64,000 nucleotides of DNA, from the NCBI RefSeq assembly GCF_019977295.1, contig NZ_AP024651.1, positions 4,650,001-4,714,000 on the forward strand. The letters are read 5' to 3'. The position numbers were made by a program, and so were the translations under genes. The DNA comes from Arthrobacter sp. StoSoilB20. GTDB lineage: Bacteria; Actinomycetota; Actinomycetes; Actinomycetales; Micrococcaceae. Below are positions 57,886 through 64,000 of the stretch, in pieces (positions within the stretch are counted from its first letter, which is position 1; every line of letters starts with the position of its first letter). A model generated the notes under the pieces. It was not told where the DNA came from. It was given only the letters and a program-made list of their open reading frames with translations, and did no database searches.

Positions 57886-58461
57886 ATGGATTCCATCCTC
57901 ATCCCGCTCCTGATCCTCGTTGCGGTCATTGCGGGCGTGCTCCTGCTCATTCGCTCGTTCACCAAGCGTTCCGCCGAATCCAAGGCGGACGCAGCAGCGG
58001 CCAACATCCCTACGGATCCCGTGGAGCTTGCCAGGGAATCTGCCGCCAAGCTGAACCAGGAGCAGCACCGGCAGCTGTACTCCCTGATTGCGCGGGGCCA
58101 AGGCATGGCAGCCATCAAGCTATACCTCCAGTCCACCGGAGAAGGCCTGCGAGCATCGCGCGATGCCGTAGGTGCCCTCGCAGCGCACCCGCAGCCGTTC
58201 ACGCCCGAGGTCCCCGCCAAGGACCTGCTGGCCGAGGACGATGACGAGCCGGAGCGTTTCCCGTACCGGTACCGGGCCATCGTCAGCAAAGGCGAGGTGA
58301 CCCGGGAAGTGAGCAGCAACATGCTCAATGACGAGATCTACGGAAGAATCCGCACGCTCGCCAAAAGCGGCGATGTCGAGGGCGCTGCCATCGCGCTGAC
58401 ACGCCACTCGGACATCACCATCAAGCAGGCCCGCGAGTTTATTGAACTGTTGGACGACTAG
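57886..58461 (+). CDS. membrane-anchored protein with two bL12-CTD-like segments (2)
   Basis: 191 residues. An N-terminal helix (ILIPLLILVAVIAGVLLLI) anchors it. Residues ~65-95 (YSLIARGQGMAAIKLYLQSTGEGLRASRDAVGAL) and ~160-191 (IRTLAKSGDVEGAAIALTRHSDITIKQAREFIELL) both follow the same pattern as the C-terminus of the preceding protein, around a central acidic stretch EDDDEPERF. The two genes form an operon. Family relation between them is clear, function unknown. Confidence 0.72.
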   Translation: MDSILIPLLILVAVIAGVLLLIRSFTKRSAESKADAAAANIPTDPVELARESAAKLNQEQHRQLYSLIARGQGMAAIKLYLQSTGEGLRASRDAVGALAAHPQPFTPEVPAKDLLAEDDDEPERFPYRYRAIVSKGEVTREVSSNMLNDEIYGRIRTLAKSGDVEGAAIALTRHSDITIKQAREFIELLDD

Positions 58462-58467
58462 GAAGCC

Positions 58468-58836
58468 CTAGAAGTCGAACAGGTCCCCGAGGAAGCCTTC
58501 CTTCTTCTTGCGCTTGCGGCCATATCCATCGCGGTCGTAGCCATCACGCCTGTCCCCATCCCGACGGTCGTAGTCACGCCTGTCCCTGTCGTCATAGCGC
58601 GGCTGCTGGGGACGGGATTCGAACGGGTTGTAAAGGGGCGGCGGCGCAATAGGGGGCTGGGCCGGTGCAGCTGCAGGACGGGCGGCCGCAGGGCCTGTTT
58701 CCGCGGCGACGCGGTCAATGATCTTGTCCAACTCGCCACGGTCCAGCCATACACCCCTGCATTGCGGGCAGTAGTCGATCTCCACGCCGCTTCGTTCGCT
58801 CATCACCAGGTCAATGGAATCCACAGGACATTTCAT
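58468..58836 (-). CDS. TFIIB-type zinc-ribbon protein
   Basis: 122 residues from the ATG at 58836. The N-terminal zinc ribbon reads MKCPVDSIDLVMSERSGVEIDYCPQCRGVWLDRGELDKII, where the first CP and the later CPQC supply ligands; GVWLDRGEL is the hallmark of the zf-TFIIB family. The rest is a Pro/Ala linker and a repetitive Arg/Asp/Tyr tail (YDDRDRRDYDRRDGDRR) ending in KRKKKEGFLGDLFDF. Likely a nucleic-acid or protein adaptor; role unknown. Convergent with the bL12-like pair (6-bp gap). Confidence 0.88.
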   Translation of the reverse strand: MKCPVDSIDLVMSERSGVEIDYCPQCRGVWLDRGELDKIIDRVAAETGPAAARPAAAPAQPPIAPPPLYNPFESRPQQPRYDDRDRRDYDRRDGDRRDGYDRDGYGRKRKKKEGFLGDLFDF

Positions 58837-58932
58837 GTCTGCCCCAACGATCAACCGTGCCAAATAGTTCAGGCCAGCCAAGGACCGGAACTCCCCCAGG
58901 CAGCCTCTTCCGTGACTGCTTCCCGGACAGGT

Positions 58933-59559
58933 CTAACGGCCCGCTGAGATCCCTGCCAGCAGCTGCTCAAACGGCAATGACTCAAGGGCATCATTCTTGC
59001 GGTTTGGCTGGGGGCCACTGAGCAGTTGCACCAGCTCACCCGCAGCCCTGTCCACGCGCGCCGAGAGGGGCGAGCCGCCGTCGTCGGTGTTTCCCCAGTC
59101 CTGCGGCCCCGCGAAGACGCCGGTCGCCGCAATCCTGGTGCGGAGGTAGGTGAACAGCGGCCGCATGGCGTAATCGAGCACCATCTGGTGGCGGTCCGTG
59201 CCGCCTGTAGCGCCGAGGAGAACGGCTTTGCCGTCCAGGGACTTCGGATCAAGGACGTCGATGAACGACTTGAAGAGTCCGCTGTAGGAGGCGCTGAAGA
59301 CAGGACTCACGGCGATGATGGCGTCGGACTGGTCGACGCCGGCAATCACCTCAGCCAGACGGGGCGCGGCATAGCCGGTCACAAAGTTGTTGGCGATGTC
59401 CACCGCGAGGTCGCGCAGTTCGATGATGTCGATCGTGGCGTCGTAGCCTGCCGCACGCAGCTGTCGCTCGGCGGAGGCGGCCAGTTGGTCGGCCAGCAGG
59501 CGGCTCGACGACGGGACACCGAGTCCGGCGGAAAGTACGGTGATGCGGCGGGTTTCCAT
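58933..59559 (-). CDS. NAD(P)H-dependent FMN reductase (CE1759-like)
   Basis: 208 residues from the ATG at 59559 (AGGAGA 5 nt upstream). Flavodoxin-like fold with the FMN loop VLSAGLGVPSSSRLLADQLAA, then AIIAVSPVFSASYSGLFKSFIDVLDP and GKAVLLGATGGTDRHQMVLDYAMRPLFTYL. It is the type of reductase that supplies FMNH2 to luciferase-like monooxygenases, one of which is encoded at 9083, though a link is speculative. The C-terminus holds a Lys/Asn-rich end. Monocistronic. Confidence 0.9.
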   Translation of the reverse strand: METRRITVLSAGLGVPSSSRLLADQLAASAERQLRAAGYDATIDIIELRDLAVDIANNFVTGYAAPRLAEVIAGVDQSDAIIAVSPVFSASYSGLFKSFIDVLDPKSLDGKAVLLGATGGTDRHQMVLDYAMRPLFTYLRTRIAATGVFAGPQDWGNTDDGGSPLSARVDRAAGELVQLLSGPQPNRKNDALESLPFEQLLAGISAGR

Positions 59560-59649
59560 GGCATTCTCCTGTTGCTTGTTCATCCAGTTTACATGCGTTT
59601 GCATCTAAATCAATGAACAGGGGGCTGCCCTGAAGTATTCCCTGAACCC

Positions 59650-60606
59650 CTATCTCCCCTTCAGTTCGGTCAGGAACGCCACCGTGGCCGCGGAAATCTG
59701 CCCTTGCGCATCCTCGCGATCCACAGAAGGGTCGCGGTCGCCGGGCTGGGGCCCATAGCTGCCGAAGAACGCGTGGTTACCGCCCTGGACCTCCACGAAC
59801 GTGGAATCCAAGGGCAGCAGTTCGCGGGAAGCATTGATCTTTTCCGGCGTGCTGAGTCCGTCCTTCGAGCCGGAGATGGACAGCACCTTCAGCCCGGCGC
59901 GGTCGCGCATGGAATCCAGCGGATAGGAGGCGTAGAGCAGCAGGCCGTTAACGTCCTGGTTGCCCAGCGCGAACGAGCTCGCACTGACGCCGCCCAACGA
60001 ATGGCCGCCTACCGTCCACGTGGAAATCTCCGGATGCGCCGCCATCGCACCACTGGCTTGGTTGCCGTCCAGCAAACTGAGATTAAGGGGTGTCTTCAAA
60101 ATCACCACCAACACTCCTGCATCCGCTGCGGGCTTGAGAATATCCACGTAGGCCCTGGCTTCAACCCGGGCGCCCGGGTAGAAGACGAGGCCCTTGGTGG
60201 CCTGTCCACCTTCGGGCGCCAGGACGATCGCCGTCGGCTCCTCAGCCATAGAGACGCCGGCCGCTGCCCCGGCTGCGGCCGGCGGCTGGTACGCGAAAGG
60301 GTTCAGCCACACCAGCATGGCCACCAGCGCGAGCACCGCCACGCGCCCTGCCCACGCCCCGACGGCCCGCCATGCAGAACGCTTCAGGGAAACGCGGCGG
60401 CGCCGCCACAACAGGACAGCCCAAAGAAGGCCGACGACGGCGGCAGTCACCAACAGCGCGGGCATCAACGGGTGGCCGCGCAGAACGGCGGGATTCCCGA
60501 TCAGCATCCACAGGGGAACAAGGACCAGAGCCGCCGCGCACACTCCGGACGCCCAGTAAAGAACGGGCCTGCGAGTGGCTTGAATGGCGTCAGGAGAGGA
60601 AGTCAT
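59650..60606 (-). CDS. membrane-anchored alpha/beta hydrolase
   Basis: 318 residues. Three N-terminal membrane helices (VLYWASGVCAAALVLVPLWML; LLVTAAVVGLLWAVLLW; VAVLALVAMLVWLNP) lead to an extracytoplasmic hydrolase domain: GLVFYPGARVEARAYVDILKPAADAGVLVVILK, nucleophile elbow GGHSLGGVSAS, acid region LSISGSKDGLSTPEK and His in EVQGGNHAFFGSYGPQPGD. This matches the alpha/beta hydrolase fold-5 family. Substrate unknown. Confidence 0.85.
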   Translation of the reverse strand: MTSSPDAIQATRRPVLYWASGVCAAALVLVPLWMLIGNPAVLRGHPLMPALLVTAAVVGLLWAVLLWRRRRVSLKRSAWRAVGAWAGRVAVLALVAMLVWLNPFAYQPPAAAGAAAGVSMAEEPTAIVLAPEGGQATKGLVFYPGARVEARAYVDILKPAADAGVLVVILKTPLNLSLLDGNQASGAMAAHPEISTWTVGGHSLGGVSASSFALGNQDVNGLLLYASYPLDSMRDRAGLKVLSISGSKDGLSTPEKINASRELLPLDSTFVEVQGGNHAFFGSYGPQPGDRDPSVDREDAQGQISAATVAFLTELKGR

Positions 60607-60668
60607 ACTCCAATAATAGTTCCATCATGGAGATACTTTGAGCCTTCCGCATGTGGGACGCTGAAGTT

Positions 60669-61745
60669 TTAGCGCCGCGGGGCGTGTGTGGAGAGGAAAG
60701 CAAACGTCCTGTCCCGCGCCTCGCGGGCCTCGTCAAAGTTCAAGTGGAACTGGTACTCGTGCGGCAGTTCGGGCTCGTGGGTGGCGGGCCAGAACAGCTC
60801 GGTCACCTGAACGCCGGCATCCTTGAGGCGGTTGCTGTAGGGAACCGACTGCAGCCAGGTGAGTCCGTCACCGTTCCCACCACTGATGAAAGTGGGCGGG
60901 AAATCGTCCGTGACGAAGTCAATGGTGGACATGGTGGCCCCGGCATAGGTGGCGGACCAATCCTTGGTGCCCGTGTACGCCCACAAGGACGTCTTGAAAC
61001 CCCAGGCAACGATCCCGCTGAGGTCTGCCATGGCCCGGAGGTCATAGACACCGCAATGCAGGATGGTGGCCGCCAACTCCGACTTCTGGAGGGCCGGCTC
61101 GATCCCCATCAGGTTGGCATACTCCGGGTTTACGGTCAGGGTGGTCATCTGGCTGGCGAGCTGGGCACCGGCAGAGTCGCCGGCCAGGACAATCCTGCTG
61201 GTGTCCACATTCAGTTCGGCTGCATGGGCCTTGATGTAGGCCAAGGCCTCGTTGATGTCACGCACGGCAGTGGGGTACGTGGCTTCGGGCGCGATGGGGT
61301 AACTCATGCCAATAGTGGTGTATCCCTCGGCAGCGATGATTTGGAGGTACGGATTCACGTCCCGTTGCGCACCGGAAATCCATGCTCCTCCGTGAATCCA
61401 CACCACCGTGGGAAGGGGCGCCGTGGTTCCCTCGGGACTGAAGACGTCAAAGGTTGAACCGGGCTTGTAGACCACTCCGGGCTGGGTCTGCAGCGGGGTA
61501 TCAGGGATGTACGGTGTCATTTCATCGATGGTTGCCTGTGCCCCGCGCTCAAAGACGCTCCGGATCAGCATGGCCGATGGCCATGGCGTCGCCGACAACA
61601 CCAGCAGGACGATCAGTACCAGCACGATCGCGATGTCCAGCTTCTTCAGCCGGAAGGACCGTTTTCGCCCCGGCCGCGACAACCGACCCGCGCCTGCTGG
61701 TTGGTTTTTACCCGTGCTGGCTTGGATTGATTCCAACGGTCCCAT
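60669..61745 (-). CDS. alpha/beta hydrolase, HSL/carboxylesterase-like, membrane-anchored
   Basis: 358 residues from the ATG at 61745 (GGGGGAG about 7 nt upstream). One N-terminal membrane helix (IAIVLVLIVLLVLSATPW) anchors an extracytoplasmic esterase. The HSL-type oxyanion motif is WIHGGAWISG, the nucleophile lies in LAGDSAGAQLAS, the acid near SGGNGDGLTWLQS and His in THEPELPHEYQFHL. It resembles BD-FAE/isoprenylcysteine methylesterase-like hydrolases. It lies 62 bp upstream of the other hydrolase on the same strand. Confidence 0.86.
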   Translation of the reverse strand: MGPLESIQASTGKNQPAGAGRLSRPGRKRSFRLKKLDIAIVLVLIVLLVLSATPWPSAMLIRSVFERGAQATIDEMTPYIPDTPLQTQPGVVYKPGSTFDVFSPEGTTAPLPTVVWIHGGAWISGAQRDVNPYLQIIAAEGYTTIGMSYPIAPEATYPTAVRDINEALAYIKAHAAELNVDTSRIVLAGDSAGAQLASQMTTLTVNPEYANLMGIEPALQKSELAATILHCGVYDLRAMADLSGIVAWGFKTSLWAYTGTKDWSATYAGATMSTIDFVTDDFPPTFISGGNGDGLTWLQSVPYSNRLKDAGVQVTELFWPATHEPELPHEYQFHLNFDEAREARDRTFAFLSTHAPRR

Positions 61746-61808
61746 CACACACTCCCCCGGTCGGTGCACCTGTGGACCATGCTACGGCCGCCAAGGCGTT
61801 TGCCGACG

Positions 61809-62321
61809 TCAGTCCGACGGTCGCGCCGCCCGCAGCAGGACGCCTTCGCCGCCGTCGAACTTTACCGTGTGGAATGCGGCACCGCGGGCAACCTCGGTAA
61901 ACCCCCACCGCCGGTGCAAAGCCAACGAGGCCTCGTTGCGCGCATTGACCACGTACCAGGCACCCTCAGCCCGCTCCCACACCCACTCAAGGCGGGCCTG
62001 GGTCAGCTCCACAGCCACTCCCCGCCGCCGGAACCCGGGTCGGACCGTGACGCCACCCAAATAGTGCCCAGCTGGTGCCGGGCCGTCGCCATGGTCCCAG
62101 TAGTGCGTTTTCGCCCAGCCCACGACGCCGGAACCTCCAGCCGCCGTCGTGTCATCCTGCGCTTCGGCCACTAGGACCAGACGGGCGGGGTCCACCATAC
62201 CAGCGGTCATATTCGCGGCGAACGGCCCCGATCCGGTTGCGGAAATACGACCCGCGTCCAGCTCCACAGCCAGTATGCCCGCCACGTCAGCGGGCAGGGC
62301 GGGTCGGATCGTGAAGGACAT
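61809..62321 (-). CDS. GNAT family N-acetyltransferase
   Basis: 170 residues: FTIRPALPADVAGILAVELDAGRIS at the start, YLGGVTVRPGFRRRGVAVELTQARLEWV with the acetyl-CoA RxxGxA loop, and AWYVVNARNEASLALHRRWGFTEVAR as the final beta-alpha unit. Position-specific features resemble ribosomal-protein or aminoglycoside-type GNATs, but the acceptor cannot be named. Divergent from the CoA transferase. Confidence 0.88.
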   Translation of the reverse strand: MSFTIRPALPADVAGILAVELDAGRISATGSGPFAANMTAGMVDPARLVLVAEAQDDTTAAGGSGVVGWAKTHYWDHGDGPAPAGHYLGGVTVRPGFRRRGVAVELTQARLEWVWERAEGAWYVVNARNEASLALHRRWGFTEVARGAAFHTVKFDGGEGVLLRAARPSD

Positions 62322-62347
62322 CGGCCCAGTCTAATCAGCGGAATTGC

Positions 62348-62375
62348 TTGCACTATGAGGGCCAGCTCATAGAGT
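62348..62375 (+). promoter_or_regulatory. promoter and operator dyad of the CoA-transferase operon
   Basis: TTGCAC (62348-62353), 16 bp, TAGAGT (62370-62375) form a plausible promoter. Within it CTATGAG (62353-62359) and CTCATAG (62366-62372) are a perfect 7-bp inverted repeat with a 6-nt spacer, so a repressor bound there would block the polymerase. Confidence 0.5.
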
Positions 62376-62420
62376 GGAATCTGGCCACCGACGCCTGAAC
62401 GGCACCTACGAAAGCAGACC

Positions 62421-63671
62421 ATGACACAGCCAGCAATCGCCCCTCTGGACGGTGTCCGGGTCCTGGAACTCGGCAACTACATCGCGGCACCCACGGCAGG
62501 ACGCCTGCTGGCCGATTTCGGGGCCGAGGTCATCAAGGTGGAGCGGCCCGGGAGCGGCGACGAGCTGCGCAACTGGCGCCTGCACAAAGGCACCACGTCC
62601 ATGCTCTACCGGACGCTGAACCGCAACAAGAAGTCCGTGGTCCTGGACCTTCGCACCGATGCGGGCAGGAAGGCGGTGCTCGAACTCGTTGCCAAGTGCG
62701 ACATCCTGCTGGAGAACTTCAGGCCAGGCACCTTGGAAAAGTGGGGCCTGGGACCGGACGTCCTCAACCAAGCGAATCCGGACCTGATCATCACCCGCAT
62801 CTCAGCCTTTGGGCAGACCGGACCGCTGTCGGAGCGGCCCGGCTTCGCCGCCGTCGCCGAAGCGTACGGCGGGTTCCGCAATCTCGTGGGTGACCCGGAC
62901 CGTGCTCCTGTCCGGGTAGGCGTTTCCATTGGCGACTCGATCGCGGGACTGTATGCCGCCTTCGGTTCCGTGATGAGCCTGTACCAGCGTGAAGCACGAC
63001 GCCGGGACTCAGCAGGCGCTGTCCCCCTCACCGAGCGGATTATCGACGTCGCGCTGAACGAGGCCATGTTCTCCATGATGGAATCGCTGATCCCGGACTA
63101 TCAGGCGTACGGCGTGGACCGGCAACGCGTGGGTGGCCGAATGGAGGGGATTGCGCCGTCCAACGCATACCTGTGCAAGGACGGTTCCAGTATTGTGGTG
63201 GCCGGCAACGGCGACTCGATCTTTCAGCGGTACATGCAGACCATTGGGCGCCCGGACCTGGCGGAGGACCCTTCCCTGCAATCGAATGCCGGGCGCTGGG
63301 CGCAACGCGAAGAACTGGATCAGGCGATCGGAGAATGGACCGCTGGGCTCTCCGCTGCCGAGGCTCTCGCGGCGCTTGAGGCTGCAGGGGTTCCAGCCGG
63401 GCCCATCTACACGGCGGCCGATATCAGCACGGACAACCAGTACGCTGCCCGGAACATGATCCAGAAGTTCGACGTCTCTACCGGCGAGGAAGTCCTCCCC
63501 GACGTCGGCTTTCCCGGCATTGTTCCGGTCATTGGCAACCAGTCCCTGCCCATCCGGAACCTGGGACCCGACCTGGGTGAAAATACCCAGGAGATCCTTG
63601 GTGGGCTCCTGAACATGGATGCCGCACAGATCAAGGCCGCTACCGGCCACAAGGAGGCCCTCCACCCATGA
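62421..63671 (+). CDS. CaiB/BaiF-type (family III) CoA transferase
   Basis: 416 residues. Signatures are LDGVRVLELGNYIAAPTAGRLLADFGAEVIKVERPGSGDELR, LNRNKKSVVLDLRTDAGR, CDILLENFRPGTLEKWGLG, and the catalytic-Asp region at about 165-180 (GVSIGDSIAGLYAAFG). Family III enzymes move CoA between carboxylic acids by a mixed anhydride at that Asp. The gene overlaps the HMG-CoA-lyase-like gene by ATGA, so donor activation and C-C cleavage probably act in one pathway, for example of a branched dicarboxylate such as citramalate or HMG. Confidence 0.93.
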   Translation: MTQPAIAPLDGVRVLELGNYIAAPTAGRLLADFGAEVIKVERPGSGDELRNWRLHKGTTSMLYRTLNRNKKSVVLDLRTDAGRKAVLELVAKCDILLENFRPGTLEKWGLGPDVLNQANPDLIITRISAFGQTGPLSERPGFAAVAEAYGGFRNLVGDPDRAPVRVGVSIGDSIAGLYAAFGSVMSLYQREARRRDSAGAVPLTERIIDVALNEAMFSMMESLIPDYQAYGVDRQRVGGRMEGIAPSNAYLCKDGSSIVVAGNGDSIFQRYMQTIGRPDLAEDPSLQSNAGRWAQREELDQAIGEWTAGLSAAEALAALEAAGVPAGPIYTAADISTDNQYAARNMIQKFDVSTGEEVLPDVGFPGIVPVIGNQSLPIRNLGPDLGENTQEILGGLLNMDAAQIKAATGHKEALHP

Positions 63672-64000
63672 ACCCGTACGAAAGCCCCCTGGCCTCAACG
63701 CTGGGCAACGTGATCCTGCGTGACGTCACGCTGCGCGACGGACTCCAGCTCACCGGCAAGCTCCTGCCCACCGAACAGAAGATCCAGACCGTACGGGAAC
63801 TGCTGCGGCTGGGAGTGCCCGCCATCGAGCTGGGCTCCATGGCCCGCGCAGACCTGGTCCCCACCATGGCCAACACCCTGGACGTAGTCCGGGCCCTCAC
63901 GCCGGAGGAACTGGAAAAGTGTTGGATCTGGGTAGCCACACCCGGACACGTAGCCAAGGCGTCAGCGGCTGGTGCCCGTAATTTCCAGTACTGCTTGTCT
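63668..64000 (+). CDS. hydroxymethylglutaryl-CoA lyase-like protein (partial)
   Basis: The first 111 codons are present and the window ends inside the gene. VILRDVTLRDGLQLTGKLLPTEQKIQTVRELLRLGVPAIELGSM is the HMGL-like signature, with RDxxLRDGLQ providing metal and catalytic residues. It starts in an ATGA overlap with the CoA transferase gene. It probably cleaves HMG-CoA or a similar 3-hydroxyacyl-CoA (such as citramalyl-CoA). The rest of the protein must be read outside the window. Confidence 0.88.
   Translation, partial: MNPYESPLASTLGNVILRDVTLRDGLQLTGKLLPTEQKIQTVRELLRLGVPAIELGSMARADLVPTMANTLDVVRALTPEELEKCWIWVATPGHVAKASAAGARNFQYCLS

Overview
The window is GC-rich, gene-dense DNA from an actinobacterium. 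Gene content and protein style (LssY_C, DUF2277, CGNR/ABATE, NamZ/NagZ, split transketolase, actinobacterial dnaB) fit the Micrococcaceae, most likely Arthrobacter or Paenarthrobacter; this is a judgement from the sequence, not a database match. No rRNA, tRNA, CRISPR array, insertion sequence or prophage was seen. It looks like chromosome with a few accessory patches. || 0-10 kb: a secreted zincin metalloprotease with FG-GAP repeats, a BNR-repeat protein coupled to a MoaD/ThiS carrier, a membrane diguanylate cyclase, a PEP mutase/isocitrate lyase-family enzyme, a LysR regulator, a small membrane protein and a luciferase-like oxidoreductase. || 10-15 kb: the most unusual unit, a 1000-residue CHAT-protease protein with an Ala/Pro repeat linker, helical repeats and a C-terminal membrane domain. 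It overlaps a Trypco1 (CU044_2847-type) gene. A universal stress protein and a 32-bp tandem repeat array follow. || 15-31 kb: AEC transporter, LssY_C protein, NAD-dependent epimerase, GH13 enzyme, ECF sigma factor with a coupled membrane protein, PPK2, and a peptidoglycan-salvage module (MurR/RpiR regulator divergent from namZ-nagZ) with a clear operator pair. || 31-36 kb: the wreck of a toxin-antitoxin module, then a copper operon (csoR, copZ, copA) behind a CsoR-type operator. || 36-46 kb: orphan WXG100 protein, EamA and MATE transporters, tandem paralogous membrane proteins, DoxX, the zinc metallochaperone aztD behind a Zur-like box, a free-standing PEP-utilizing mobile domain coupled to a winged-helix-like protein, and a double-hotdog thioesterase. 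|| 46-54.5 kb: a sugar catabolic cluster (GntR, split transketolase, MHS transporter; divergently a TIM-barrel isomerase, SDR, DhaK-DhaL kinase and RpiB). It is tied together by shared inverted-repeat operators, and the kinase carries an in-frame amber codon. || 54.5-64 kb: lipoprotein, dnaB with a dense cluster of DnaA-box-like 9-mers upstream, two membrane-anchored bL12-CTD-like proteins, a zinc-finger protein, an FMN reductase, two hydrolases, a GNAT, and a CaiB-type CoA transferase followed by an HMG-CoA-lyase-like gene cut off by the window end.
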